A stretch of 64,000 nucleotides of DNA from the NCBI GenBank assembly GCA_018136815.1, contig CM030932.1:2440234-2504233 (forward strand). Direction: 5' to 3'. A program made the translations under genes and the position numbers. Below, one piece after another: positions 39,532 to 50,234 of the stretch. The notes under the pieces were generated by a model. That model was not told where the DNA came from. It saw nothing but the letters and a program-made list of their open reading frames with translations, and made no database searches. This DNA comes from Isochrysis galbana. Lineage: Eukaryota > Haptophyta > Isochrysidales > Isochrysidaceae. Position 1 is the stretch's first letter, and each line of letters begins with the position of its first letter.

Positions 39532-40329
39532 ATCGGCGGGAGACGCGGCACCGACGGCCGACGGGGGCGCGTCCAGGTAGAAGTGCAGGCAAAGCGTGCG
39601 CCACCGGTTGAGCTGCAGCCGCGACAGACCCACCGACCACAGCCGCCGCCAGGGCACCACCACATGGCGGCGGTTGACGCACACCAGCTGGGAGCCGTTC
39701 AGCTCCCACCCGGCCGGCAACAGGTGCGCCACGGGACGAGACGCGTCGCGCAGCAGCGCTCCCAGCCACACGCGCATCTCCAAGTCGGCCGACTGCTTGC
39801 CCGACGTCGTCTCCTGCAGGTGCACGTCCAGCGTCAGGCCGAACCCTTCGTCCTCGCGCATTCCGTGGGGCAGGAACCGCACGCCCTCCGGCATCCCTTC
39901 CCACCGGCGATGGTACCCGAAGCCGACCACCAGCTTCAGGTGCGTCTCCGGCACGGGCAGCTGCTCGGCGTCAAAGTTGCCGCGGCGCGGCCGCTCGTGC
40001 ATCCAGTGCGTGCACAGGCGACGCCACTCCGCGCCCACCGAGCGGATCGGGCCCAGCGACTGGCCCCATAGGGCGAGTGCCGCCAGCGCCGTACGCACCA
40101 GGCCCGCGTGAGCCCTCGTCAGATCGCTCGAGGACCGCACGCGCGCCTCCCACTCGGCGCCCACGCGAGACACGTAGCCGCCGAGGGGACCCGCGCCGGC
40201 GTCGAGGATCCCGCGGAGGTGGTGGAACTGCTGATGAGGCGCGACGGATTCGCCGGTAGGTAGCGGTAGGGCCTGACAAGAGTTACTCGCTAGGACCCCC
40301 AACCAAAGTTGCTCGCAAAAGTTGCTCAA
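39499..40329 (-). CDS. Unrecognised 276-codon ORF
   Basis: Protein-like minus-strand frame: HHLRGILDAGAGPLGGYVSR, VPETHLKLVVGFGYHRRWEG, GLTLDVHLQETTSGKQSADL and NGSQLVCVNRRHVVVPWRRL. There is no ATG at its 5' end; the frame begins inside the AAGTTGCTCG repeats, so the true start or first exon has probably been lost or lies upstream. The last residues (DADVNMFRCE) are encoded by the palindromic repeat array. Composition is even, and there is no signal peptide or membrane segment. Family unknown. A gene of mobile or viral origin is possible but not supported by a named motif. Confidence 0.4.
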   Translation of the reverse strand: MSNFCEQLWLGVLASNSCQALPLPTGESVAPHQQFHHLRGILDAGAGPLGGYVSRVGAEWEARVRSSSDLTRAHAGLVRTALAALALWGQSLGPIRSVGAEWRRLCTHWMHERPRRGNFDAEQLPVPETHLKLVVGFGYHRRWEGMPEGVRFLPHGMREDEGFGLTLDVHLQETTSGKQSADLEMRVWLGALLRDASRPVAHLLPAGWELNGSQLVCVNRRHVVVPWRRLWSVGLSRLQLNRWRTLCLHFYLDAPPSAVGAASPADDADVNMFRCE

Positions 40330-40388
40330 TATGGGTCAAAAGAGACGCTAAGTTGCTCGCCAAGTTGCTCGAAGTTGCTCGCTCATTG
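40276..40388 (-). repeat. Irregular direct repeat of GTTGCTCG words
   Basis: AGTTGCTCG or a one-base variant occurs six times with irregular 10-40 base spacing between 40277 and 40382. It lies exactly at the 5' edge of the unrecognised ORF. Confidence 0.65.
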
Positions 40389-40424
40389 CGCCCTTGGCTC
40401 CCGCCACTGAACGCACAGGGCGGA

Positions 40425-40465
40425 CGCGAGGCCCCCATTGACCCCCACTTATAAAAGTAGGTTGG
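40425..40465 (-). repeat. Repeat family R4, partial copy
   Basis: GCGAGGCCCCCATTGACCCC followed by CACTTATAAAAGTAGG is the reverse complement of the start of R4 at 8628. Confidence 0.5.
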
Positions 40466-40539
40466 CTGTGTTGTTTTTGTTTTATCCGAAAGGGGGTTTC
40501 CCCCCCCGTGGACTCGAGGATCGAGGAGAGGACGCGCTG

Positions 40540-40745
40540 GGAGCTGCGCAGGGTCGGTGCGTGCACTGCAGCTGCAGGCGCTGCAGGGGGGACAAATATC
40601 GAGGGGGGGGGGGGGGGGCAGTGCCCCCTTCCCCTTCCCCCGGTATCACTCGGACACCTAGCTCGTCAGGCATGGCGGGATTCCGGGACATAAACGTTGT
40701 GTCCAATTAGCTAGTGGGGTTGGCTAGGACATAAAACATTAATTA
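40540..40745 (+). repeat. Repeat family R2, copy 2
   Basis: Same words in the same order as 25740-25960: GCGCAGGGTCGGTGCGTGCA, GACAAATATCGAG, GTCAGGCATGGCGGGATTCC, GTGTCCAATTAGCTAG. Confidence 0.6.
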
Positions 40746-40962
40746 TTTTATTCATTATATTCTACTATGCTCTAAGTTCTAACGCTCGCCGATACCGAAC
40801 AAAAAGGATTGAGGCGGGGAAGCGGAAAGGGGATTGGTAAGTGGGGCAAGGGCGATGTCGGTAGGAGCCCGGAAGTAGGGCGAGAGCGAGTAGAGTGCAG
40901 GCGTCTTCAAGAGTTTTTTTCTAAGTTCTAACACCAACTGCCCGTCTTTGTCTTCGCCGGGG

Positions 40963-42135
40963 CTACCCACGCCATGGCGCATTTATGGTGTCAAAGATGG
41001 GCAGCGTGCAGGAGCAGAAACCACACGCCACAGGTAATACGGCCAGTGGAAGTCCACGGTTACCGGTATATATGTCACTCTCACCGATGGAGGGCGGGCT
41101 CGTGGAGGGCGCGCTCCACGGAGAATACACCTGAAATGGCGGTGATACCTGTGCCACGCGATGATGCAATTGCCACATGCCATCTTTCTTCGTGTGGCCC
41201 ATCGAGGCAGCTCGCTCGCACACTCATTGGAAAGCGAAAGAATTAGATGTAGGGGATATTCGAGCCGCGAGCTGTACGGGTGATGGCACATCAATCAAAC
41301 GCAAGCAATGGGCTCTGAGCGGTAGCACGCATCGCCGTCATCTGCCTCCTCTTCATCCCAAAGGCACACATGACGCGTCCGTGTCTCGTCCACCATGACA
41401 TAGTGTGATGTGCATGCTTGGCGATCGTCGCCAAAACTCTCACACCAGCGAGGGGGATCAAGATGACGAGCACTTGTGAGCGAGCCAAATACATCAAGGC
41501 AGCGTTTGGGGGGTGGCGGAGGCGGCGAGAAGACAGGCCGTGCAGGAGGGAGCAATGGTGGAGATGGTGGCGGTGGTGAGGCCACGGGGACCGGAAACGT
41601 CATGCCTTGCCGGTTGCGCATGCAGCCGGAGGCGCGTGCTCGGCAACCCCACCCGGATTTGTTCGCGGCCACGCGCCGATATTCGCAGTACGAGATTACG
41701 GAATCGGCTCGAACAAAGAAGCTTGAGTCACAGTCAGCGGGATTGTCATTGTGAACCTGATTAGGGTCATAACATGATCGATCAGTTGCTGGATTCTTGT
41801 TACTACTCTAATCAACTGATCAAACAAGAGACGGCTCGTGGCAGTTTTGACCATTTGGTAAGCGGTGGTGCGCAGCTTGTGCTAGAGAGAACACGTGGCG
41901 TACCTGGCAGCCACCACCATTGTTATCGATCTCTACTCGGCTGGCGACCATGTGGACGCAATCGGGACTCAGCGGCGGGGAAGGTGGCGCTATGTCGGGG
42001 ACAACGACGGGATCCTCTGCCACCACAACTGGCTTCTCCGCTGTGGCAAATGGAAGTGTGCCCACCGACTCGGCCGCTACCACAACTGCTGCCGCCGACT
42101 CGACTACATCCGTTGGTGCCGGCATTGGTGATTCG

Positions 42136-42170
<35 letters not shown>

Positions 42171-44032
42171 TTCCGCTGCTGCCTCAGCGGCATCCGCAGC
42201 GGAGATAAGAGGAGCTTGTGCCGCCGCTGCTCCTTCATCCAGGTGGTCGCTATCTGACGATGAGACAGACTCAGCTGTTCCAACGCCAGCTCGCCCAATG
42301 CCCGTAGAAGCCATATCCGAGGCTTTACTCAAATCTCTCACATCGAGGCCAAGTGGTATTGCCTTTGCCGCAGGAAGCTGTGTCGCTTCCATGGCTGCCG
42401 CTGCAAGTAGGTGTGGAGCACAGAATCCACACGCTTTGCAATTGCAATAAGAGCAGTGCATGTCTGCCGCAGCTGCCGCACACCAAAATTTGCACTCCGC
42501 CGAGGCCGAATCATCCCCGTTAAGAGGGGTGCACATACTCCCTTCTGGTAGAGCCTGGGGGAAGGGGTTGGCCGCAGGCTCGGGCTGTGGTGTCCTAGAG
42601 CCATCCGTGTGCGTGGATTCTTTTGTTGTTGGCGACAAATCCGTCCGGATGGGTGGTGCGGATTCGAGAACTGCCGGCACATCACATGCAGCCGTCTGCA
42701 CCTGAGGAGCCGTAATGCGTTCAGAGCACTTCTCTTCCGCACCACATGCCATTGCATAAGCAGAGTAGGTGCGGCCACACTCGAGCGACGCAAAGACAGC
42801 AGTCATTGCGCTCCATGGACTGCTGCCCACAGGCAAGATCTGCACGATGGTCTCGTCTCCAGGCTCGCCACTGAGACCAAACACCAAATGCGTCACCGGC
42901 GGGCCTTCTTGCGTGTGGGCGTTGCCAACTTCAGCTGCGGCGGCTGGCGCCACCGCGGTCTGGGATGGAAAGGCGCTCACTCGAATGAGATGCGCGTGTG
43001 CTGATGCCCCTATGGGGCTCACGTTGACCGCTTCCACACTATATGGCTGCTGAGGGCGGGCGGGCGGCGCGGACGGCGATGGCGGTGGCGGTGATACTGG
43101 GCGAGGTGAAGCCGGTGGTAATGGTGGTGGTGGCGACGGCGGCAAAGCCAAAGGTGGAAGTGGTGGGAGTGGCGGCCCGCATGAAAAGACGATCCCGGGG
43201 CGGCATGAGTCTTTCGTCCCCGCTGCCTCATCTCTGCGAACCCAAATGCACCGGCGATATGCATCTGGAAAGCCGTCCATCTCGGGTGCTGTCCAACCAT
43301 CCGTTGAGCCTGTGAGGGATTAGGAAGCGGGAGTGAGACACGCCCTGAGGGATAGAATGGATAGGCGGGGCGTTCTGAAATGCAAAGAGCTCAGCATAAG
43401 GTGCAGCAAGGTCAGGTGAACGCCTGCCAGCTGTGAAGGCCTTCTGAGCTGGAGAGCACACCGAGTCGCCAACGTGTAATATGCAATTCGCACTGAGCTC
43501 GGCCATACTCAGTTACGCTAGAGCAGAATTCGTCCTTCTCCGGCTGACGTATCTTCATGCCCTGCACCCAATCGCACTTCTCCAGGCGAATCATTGTCGT
43601 CGGTGGGCCCGAGCGGAGCTCATGCTCGTGGAACGCCAAGCACCAAGGGCACAGCGCGCATCGACACGAGGTGCAATGCTGGCCCTTGATTGGTGAGCAG
43701 AATTCCTCGCACGAGCGCTCGCCGAGGCCTGAGCAGTCTGTGGCTTCCGGCGCCGAGACGATTGTGCTGGCAACCCTGCGCATTAGCGCAGCTTCAGCTG
43801 CCTGCTCGGTGCTGAGTAGTGTTGCCGAGCCGTCCTGAGGAAGCGCGGCACACCGGGCGCACGCTCGGCATCGGCAGAACTCGCACCGATCGGCCAGATC
43901 CTCGCCGCACCAGTCGTCGCACTTCGCGACTGTACCATCGTCCTCACGGCTGCTCTCGCATGGCAAACCGAACCGATCGAGCAGGACAGAGGTGGGCGCG
44001 CCGAGCGGCCAAGGAGCAGTCATGCTGATCAT
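40963..44032 (-). CDS. Modular cysteine-rich protein (866 residues as modelled)
   Basis: Model: exons 44032-43462, 43309-41904, 41756-41301 and 41130-40963. All junctions are GT-AG and keep frame; the CCAG/GTACGC...AATCAG junction is strong, while the first and last donors are weaker. Module type 1 occurs three times: C-x3-C...C-x2-C-x-C-x2-C-x2-C (CDDWCGEDLADRCEFCRCRA, CEEFCSPIKGQHCTSCRCAL, CKFWCAAAAADMHCSYCNCK). Module type 2 occurs four times: C-x-W/Y-x(10-16)-C (CDWVQGMKIRQPEKDEFC, CIWVRRDEAAGTKDSC, CEYRRVAANKSGWGC, CLWDEEEADDGDAC). Pro-rich and poly-Ala linkers separate them. Paired cysteines suggest an extracellular or metal-binding protein, but no signal peptide is evident at this ATG. 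Family not recognised. The final small exon is the least certain. Confidence 0.5.
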
Positions 44033-44184
44033 GGGTTCGCCCTCTCCTCTCTGCGTCCTCTGCCTCTGCCTCTCCCCCTCCCTCTCCCCCTCCTCCTCCC
44101 TCTCCCTCTTTCCCTCTCCCTCTCTTCCCCCCTCCCCCTCCCCGCGAGGTGTACGGCGGGCGCTCTCTCGTCCCATTAGAGCTG

Positions 44185-44345
44185 AACAAGAGTTTTAGAG
44201 TTTTACCGTCGCGGCCGTCGGATTTTCTTGTTGCGGTAGTATAACCCTAGTGCGAAGGGACCGTGCCACCGTGCCTCATGGCTCATGCGCAACGGAGCCC
44301 CTGCCCCGCGATGGGGGTGTGCGTTACGTGCGTGGTTAGCGCATG
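44185..44345 (+). repeat. Copia LTR-like fragment
   Basis: GAGTTTTACCGTCGCGG, then GATTTTCTTGTTGCGG, GTATAACCCTAGTGCGA, GGGACCGTGCC, CAACGGAGCCCCTGCC and TATGTGGCTAGG follow the word order of the LTR at 35642-35798 (which is on the opposite strand). Confidence 0.5.
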
Positions 44346-44364
44346 TCTCGGCCGGTCTATGTGG

Positions 44365-44600
44365 CTAGGTGTTCAACTAAATGAAATAATTAATGTTATG
44401 TCCTAGCCAACCCCACTAGCCACTAGCTAATTGGACACAACTTTTCAGTCCCGGAATCCCGCCATGACTGACGAGCCAGGTGTCCGAGTGATACCGGGGG
44501 GGCACTGCCCTCTCCCCTCGATATGTATGTCGTATGTCCCCCCCCCCCAATGGACGCACCGCCCCCGCGCACCCCAGCGCGTCCTCTCCCCGAGTCCACG
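44365..44600 (-). repeat. Repeat family R2, minus-strand copy
   Basis: TCCTAGCCAACCCCAC, TAGCTAATTGGACACAAC, GGAATCCCGCCATGACTGAC and CGCACCCCAGCGCGTCC are the reverse complement of the R2 core. Confidence 0.6.
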
Positions 44601-45207
44601 CTGGGGGACAAGGCTAGGGCTGACCATTAACAACCAGCTTTCGCGATAGGTTGTTAGTGGCGTTGCGATAGGTTGGTACGACGTAAGTGGCTGGCGCTTC
44701 GTGCTTCGTATGACCGCCCTCGTGTTGCGACTGAATAAGAGCTCCTTTGCTCCATTACGGCGGCGGCCTCTGGCCGCCGGCCGCGCACGCGCGCGCCCCT
44801 GTGTTTCCTCTGTGTTGCGCCACAAGAGGTTTGAAACACGGCGAAACACGGCTGTTTTTGGCTTTTGTAGAAACACGGCGTTCCTGTGTTTCACATGTAG
44901 GCTACGGTCCCGCAGCACTAAGGTTATACTAACACAACAATAAAACTCTGACGCAAATCAAGTGTGAAAAGTGTCGAGATGCGCCAGACGCAGGCGCGGC
45001 TACCGGTGCGGGGCGGCGGCGCAGTGGAGGTCGGAAGGGGAAAGAGGGAGGCAGAGGGAGCAAGAGGAGGGGCAAGGGGGAGCGCGGAGCGGAGCGGGCG
45101 GGCGCGCGGGGGGGGGGGGGGAGGGGGGGGGGGGGAAGGGGGGGGGGAAGCGAGCAGAGTGAGAGGAGAGTGTGCGGACAGCTGTGAGCGCGGGGTGTTC
45201 GACGGGC
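44601..45207. other. Intergenic region upstream of the Sfi1-like gene
   Basis: Bases 44895-44960 are a second LTR-like fragment (CACTAAGGTTATACTAACAC, AATAAAACTCTGACG) in the opposite orientation to 44185-44345. Bases 45030-45180 are G-rich with several G runs, the likely leader of the next gene. Confidence 0.35.
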
Positions 45208-48200
45208 ATGGCGGCGAGCTCTGATGTAGGTCCTTGCTGCTCAGCCCTCGGCGGGTGGAAAGCGGCGTCGCATGCGCTCGTCACTCCGCCGCGACTGTCG
45301 CTCGAGGCACAGCTCGCGCGGATGCGTGCCGAGGCGCTCGCTGCAGCCGACGCGGCGAGCGCTGCCGCCGCCGCTGGCAGGCTCCGCCTCTCGCACTCGC
45401 CACACTCGCCGTTGCCGTGCACACGCCTCTCTACTGCGAGCAGCGCAGCGCTCAGCCCGAGCACCCCTTTTCGCCACCTGCGGCTGCGTCCTTCGCTGCG
45501 CTCGCGAGGGCTCGCCCTCGAGATGTGGCGCTTTTGGGCGGGCTCGACTGTCTATGCGCGCACCGCCAAGTCGCTTGGCCTACTGCGCCGGCGTGCATGC
45601 CACTGGCGCGGCCGGCGTAGGATGGAGGCCCTCCAGCGCTGGCGCTCTCTCGCTGTCTGCCGGAGGATGCGCATCATCTGCTTTTTCTCGTCCGCGTACC
45701 TGCGTCGCCACGTCTCGCGGGAGCAGGCTCAGGCGTGGTGCAGGTGGCGCGCTTCTAACGCGGAGCGCACAACCTCACGTATGCACGCGGCGGTAGCGGG
45801 GAGGCACATGAGCAGGGCGGGCCCGGGCACCCGACCGCTTCTATGCCTGGACCTGCTCTCGTGTCACCTAGAGAGATGGAGGGGGGTCTCGGTGACCGCG
45901 CGCGCGCTCCGCTTCTGCCGACAGGCCGTGGCGGCGCGCGCTTTGGGCATGTTGCGTGAGCACGCCAAAAGAAGCAAAGGGCGCAGAGCTGCCATGGCGG
46001 CGCGCCTCACGCGACGCTCTTTCCGTCGGCTGGCGGCTGGGGCCGCGGCCGCGCGCTCAATCGGAGTGACCAGCTGCCTGTCTCGAGGGAAGGGCGATGC
46101 TGTTCTCTCCCGTCGAGCCCTGCGCAGGTGGCGTGCCGCGACGAGCCTTTGGCCATTCATCACACGTATCGTGGACCGGCGACGGCTCTTGCTAGGCAGG
46201 ACTTTGCTGTCGGCCCTATCGGCGGCCGTCCCGACCGCCGACCAGCGCCGACGTTTGGCGGCGCTGCAGGAGCATCCCCGCGCTCCGCCGCCTCAGCCGC
46301 TGCGCTGGGTTCGAGTCGAGTATAGTGGATATCGCCGGCCCGTACAGCCGCAATGGACACTATCACAGGTGGCGAGCTATGTGGGCCCATGGAGCATCCG
46401 ACGGCAGGCGCTGCTGCGATGGCGATCTCGCCTGAGGAGCGTGAGCGCCGCGGTCATGCTCCTCGACCGTGGGAAATTCGAGTCAGTCCGCTTCGCACTA
46501 AAGCGGCTTGCCGACGCCTCGCTCGCACGCGCAGGAAGGAAGTTGCAAGAGGATGCTCTACGCCGACGCGCAAATGTGATCCGAGCACCTGCGCGCCGGC
46601 AGGTTGTTGCGGAGGCGATGGTGGTGTGGAGGTCACGTGTTCTCCCGGAAGTGGCTGTGGCCGCGGTAGCGACAGCGGCCTCCCGCCGCCTGGTCCAGGC
46701 GGCGGCGACTCGGCGGGCTGCGCTGAATCCAAGGGAGCAGCAGAGGGAGAAGCTGCGCTACTGGCAAGACTGGTCGGCTTTGCGACTCAACGACTACCAG
46801 CACATGCTCGACGCGGCTCTCATGGTGCGCCATCAAGTGCTCCGCCGCCTGGCCCGGAGCACGGCCATAGTGATGGGTAATAACGAGCGCTTGCAACTCG
46901 CTGAGCGGTTCCGGACCCGCACGGCTCGCTTGGCCGCTCTCCACAAGCTGCGGAGGTGGTGCGTAGCAAGGGTGCATCTGCTATCAGGTCCACGTGCTTG
47001 GCGTGGAACGGGCGCGCCCGTTGGCAGATTGGTCCTGCGCACCTTGGCTCGTGAGAGCAGACTCACCAAGCGCGTCATGAGCGCGTGCGGCACAGCTGCA
47101 CCGAGGCTGGCGTCCTTGGATGGAATCGCACGGTGGCGGCGCAACCACAAATACCTAGGTGAGAGGCGACGATTGCGGGTATATGCCGATCGCCGCTCTC
47201 GTTGCTTTCGAATGAAGGTCGCCTTGCGGCACATGCGCTTGTGCTGCCGGTCACACGCTCTGCTGCAAGCGTCTGTCTCTGCGGGCAAACGGTGGCGCCG
47301 TGGCCGCACGATTGGTGCGGCGTGGATATGCATGGTGGCATATACTGCCAGAGCTCTTGCACTCCGGCTCTTAGTTGAGCGGTGGAAGCGGGAGCGTTGT
47401 CGTAGGCGGTTGAGCACCAGCCTAGCAAAATGGCGCGCCGAAGCTCGCCTGCGCGGCAAGCGATGTTCGGTCGCCGAGAGCCTTATATCTACCCTCGCTC
47501 CGCCTGAGGCGGCGGCGTTCAAGACATGGCGCGAGTTAGCGGCGTCACTCGCGACGTCCGAACGCCTTCGGAGGGAGCGATGGGCACTCCGGGCAAGGTG
47601 GTGGCGACGATTGCGCGCTGCCTTGGTAAGTCATGCAAAGCATGATGCCGCCGTCGCTCTCGCGTCTGTCCGATTCGTTGCGCGTTGGCTGCGCCGATGG
47701 CGTGGAGGAGTGCATTCGCTGGACGCAGCACGCCAAGCGGACGCGTCTCTCTTGCGGCGCCTCGGTGAAGATTGGGTCCGAGCCCAATTGCGCCTTGCAC
47801 TCCGCCAGGCCCTCGTGCGCTGGGTCAATAGCGGGACCAAGCCCTCCGGCCATGCAATTGCCCTTGCACCGTCAACGTCGAACTCCGTCCAAGATGGAGT
47901 TTCGGTGAAGAGGACATTCCAAGTACCGATGCTATCTCTATCGGGGTCGTCGTCCGGCGTGCTGCATGCGCACAGCCTGAGCCCATGTGATCCATCTGGC
48001 CATTCGACAGCCGCCGTCCTGCCAGAGTCTCCTTCTAGGCAGAAGCACCACGTCGAGTCTTGCTCGTCAGGACTCGGTGCGCAGTCTCCGACACGGCCAT
48101 TCGAGGCGGAGTCTCCGTTACGGCTGATCGCAAGCGAGCCTCCCATGTGCTCGCACCACCTCTTGAGGGCCTCATCTCGCACGCGATTCTCAGAGTCGCT

Positions 48201-50088
48201 AGCCCGGTCGCACCTTTCGGACTCTCCGCGCAGCTTGCATCGGTCTGCCTCTTCGCCACGGATACGTCCTCCAGATTCTCCGTCGAGATTGGAGCAGCTT
48301 GCAAAACTGTTGACGGCTGATTTCGCGCCGCCCAGTCCGCAGCGATTTCAAACGCGTCGCACCCCCTTCTCAACCGAGGTGTCAAATCGCTCGGAAGCCG
48401 AGCACCGCAACACGCCCACGTGTTTGACTCATTACGTGTCCACTTCGGAAAGTGCCATGCCGCTCCGGGAGTCTTGCTCTTCTGACGCCAACAGCCACAC
48501 GGAGCCCGACGAGCACAACGCAGCCTCTGCGGCGCCTTCCGTGCTGTTGCCGCGTTCTTCCCGGCTGCGCCAGGCTTCATTCACGTCCAACCTGACATAT
48601 GGGTTCGAAGCCGAGAAGCACTGCGATGTTGCCACTTCCCCAACCCTTCTCGATCGGATGCCACGCTGCTGTGCGGCGCAGCGGACGTCCTCTGCTTCCG
48701 ATTCGTCATGGTACGCGGGAGCCGAGCACCAAGACGCCTCCGCATCTCCAACCCCCCTCACCCGGATGTCACCATGTTGCGCAGCGCACACGACGTCCAC
48801 ACCTTCCAATGCGCCACGCCATGGAGGAGCCGAAGCCTACGACGCCGCCACCTCTCCAACCCTCCTTGATCGGATGCCACGCTGCCGTGCGGCGCAGCGA
48901 ACGTCCTTCGCTTCCGATGTATCATACCACACAAGAGCCGATCGGTACGACGTCGCAACCTCTCCGCGGCATCCGGCAAGCTGCGCTCCCAATAGTCTTT
49001 GTCCAATACGTGGGCGAGAGATTGAAGGGGATCGTTCGCGACCTGCGCTGGACATTTGGCAATCGCTCGCTGCAGGGTGCGCGATGGCTTCACTTGCCGA
49101 CGAGCATAGGCACCAACGGTTGATGTTGGGAACTCTCCGCTCGTGGCGCCTCTACGCAAGCATACGCGCCGGCACGGAAGCTATGGCGCTCTCGGGGGCT
49201 CAGCGATGGAAATGGTCTGCTACAGCTTTGGCAGTCGCGACCTGGAGGAGACGGAGCGGCACGCGAAGGGTGCTCTGCAGGATTGAGGAGATGGAGAATA
49301 CGATGTTCCACGAACGGTCTTCCCAGAAAAGACCACCACGAACACCCGAGCCGACCCTTGTATCGGTGGTCCCCTCTCCAACCGGATCGAGAGACTCCAC
49401 GGCGCTAGCACGCCTTCAGCCTCGAACGGTAGCTATTGATGTGCCCCTCCATGACGCTAGGCGAGTCCGGGCGGCCTCGATGCTTCGTGAATGGTCGCGT
49501 CGGGCGATAGAAAATGGTCGGCGGCGGAGATTCGCAGCGGGCGCACAACTTGATCTCATGGCGAAGGTCACTCGCCGTGCCTTTGGGCGACTGGCCGCGG
49601 CCGCTGCCACCTACTCCCTCCATCGGGCTGCGTGCTTGTGGTGGGGGTCGCATCACGCTACTTCTGCGCTCTCAACCTGGCGCTCGCTGGTCCAGGAGTC
49701 GTCGGCTCGTGTTGCTGCGAGACGAGCCTGGGGGCTGGATTTGCAGCATATTTTGGCGAGTTGGCGTGAGCGCTCAGATAGGCGTGCTATTCTCCTTGCA
49801 CTCAGTTGGTGGCGGGTAGCAGTTGCCGCGTCAGTCGTCACGGCCGGTGGGGTGCGCGGCGGGGATAGGCGGCGCGGCGCTCCACTACCGGATAGAGTCC
49901 AAAGGCAATATGTGGCTGCCATCTTCACCGCATGGGACACCTGGATGGCTTGGCGCTGCGTTGAAGCGGCATGGGCTGCGCAGTTGCGGCGGGCACACGA
50001 TTATGCCCGGGTGACGCGGCTGTGGAATACGCTTGGGTGGTGGTATTCAACTACGGTGTTGCGCAGCCGTGGGCTGTTTAGTGTGTAA
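45208..50088 (+). CDS. Sfi1-like centrin-binding repeat protein, 1626 residues
   Basis: One uninterrupted frame from the ATG at 45208; no intron needed. About two dozen short helices of the type A-L-x-x-W-R (EALQRWRSLAVCRR, RALRRWRAATSLW, ALLRWRSRLRSV, SLAKWRAEARLRG, ALSTWRSLVQES, ILASWRERSDRR) recur at roughly 25-60 residue spacing. This is the pattern of the Sfi1 repeats that bind centrin along a long single helix in centrosomes and basal bodies. A disordered Ser/Pro/His-rich region splits the array (about residues 895-1330). It contains three and a half tandem copies of a ~37-residue unit (TSPTLLDRMPRC, AAQRTS) at about 48600-48990. Composition is very Arg/Ala/Trp-rich. A basal-body or fibre function is inferred from the repeat type. 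Confidence 0.65.
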   Translation: MAASSDVGPCCSALGGWKAASHALVTPPRLSLEAQLARMRAEALAAADAASAAAAAGRLRLSHSPHSPLPCTRLSTASSAALSPSTPFRHLRLRPSLRSRGLALEMWRFWAGSTVYARTAKSLGLLRRRACHWRGRRRMEALQRWRSLAVCRRMRIICFFSSAYLRRHVSREQAQAWCRWRASNAERTTSRMHAAVAGRHMSRAGPGTRPLLCLDLLSCHLERWRGVSVTARALRFCRQAVAARALGMLREHAKRSKGRRAAMAARLTRRSFRRLAAGAAAARSIGVTSCLSRGKGDAVLSRRALRRWRAATSLWPFITRIVDRRRLLLGRTLLSALSAAVPTADQRRRLAALQEHPRAPPPQPLRWVRVEYSGYRRPVQPQWTLSQVASYVGPWSIRRQALLRWRSRLRSVSAAVMLLDRGKFESVRFALKRLADASLARAGRKLQEDALRRRANVIRAPARRQVVAEAMVVWRSRVLPEVAVAAVATAASRRLVQAAATRRAALNPREQQREKLRYWQDWSALRLNDYQHMLDAALMVRHQVLRRLARSTAIVMGNNERLQLAERFRTRTARLAALHKLRRWCVARVHLLSGPRAWRGTGAPVGRLVLRTLARESRLTKRVMSACGTAAPRLASLDGIARWRRNHKYLGERRRLRVYADRRSRCFRMKVALRHMRLCCRSHALLQASVSAGKRWRRGRTIGAAWICMVAYTARALALRLLVERWKRERCRRRLSTSLAKWRAEARLRGKRCSVAESLISTLAPPEAAAFKTWRELAASLATSERLRRERWALRARWWRRLRAALVSHAKHDAAVALASVRFVARWLRRWRGGVHSLDAARQADASLLRRLGEDWVRAQLRLALRQALVRWVNSGTKPSGHAIALAPSTSNSVQDGVSVKRTFQVPMLSLSGSSSGVLHAHSLSPCDPSGHSTAAVLPESPSRQKHHVESCSSGLGAQSPTRPFEAESPLRLIASEPPMCSHHLLRASSRTRFSESLARSHLSDSPRSLHRSASSPRIRPPDSPSRLEQLAKLLTADFAPPSPQRFQTRRTPFSTEVSNRSEAEHRNTPTCLTHYVSTSESAMPLRESCSSDANSHTEPDEHNAASAAPSVLLPRSSRLRQASFTSNLTYGFEAEKHCDVATSPTLLDRMPRCCAAQRTSSASDSSWYAGAEHQDASASPTPLTRMSPCCAAHTTSTPSNAPRHGGAEAYDAATSPTLLDRMPRCRAAQRTSFASDVSYHTRADRYDVATSPRHPASCAPNSLCPIRGREIEGDRSRPALDIWQSLAAGCAMASLADEHRHQRLMLGTLRSWRLYASIRAGTEAMALSGAQRWKWSATALAVATWRRRSGTRRVLCRIEEMENTMFHERSSQKRPPRTPEPTLVSVVPSPTGSRDSTALARLQPRTVAIDVPLHDARRVRAASMLREWSRRAIENGRRRRFAAGAQLDLMAKVTRRAFGRLAAAAATYSLHRAACLWWGSHHATSALSTWRSLVQESSARVAARRAWGLDLQHILASWRERSDRRAILLALSWWRVAVAASVVTAGGVRGGDRRRGAPLPDRVQRQYVAAIFTAWDTWMAWRCVEAAWAAQLRRAHDYARVTRLWNTLGWWYSTTVLRSRGLFSV

Positions 50089-50234
50089 GTGGGCCCCGGC
50101 TGACCACGCTCTCGACGAATAGATATCCTGATGACAAAGTCGGCCTATGCTCACCACACAAGCCCCTATGTCCTAGCTCGCGGAGCGGGTTGATACCGAT
50201 GGGATGCTCACGATAGCCACCAAGCTAGGGGTGG
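50089..50234. other. 3' flank of the Sfi1-like gene
   Basis: Short non-coding spacer, nothing assigned. Confidence 0.3.

Noticed and set aside
41920-42450. A 176-codon plus-strand Ala-rich frame
   Set aside because: Shadow of the GCC/GCG poly-Ala region of the minus-strand cysteine-rich gene.
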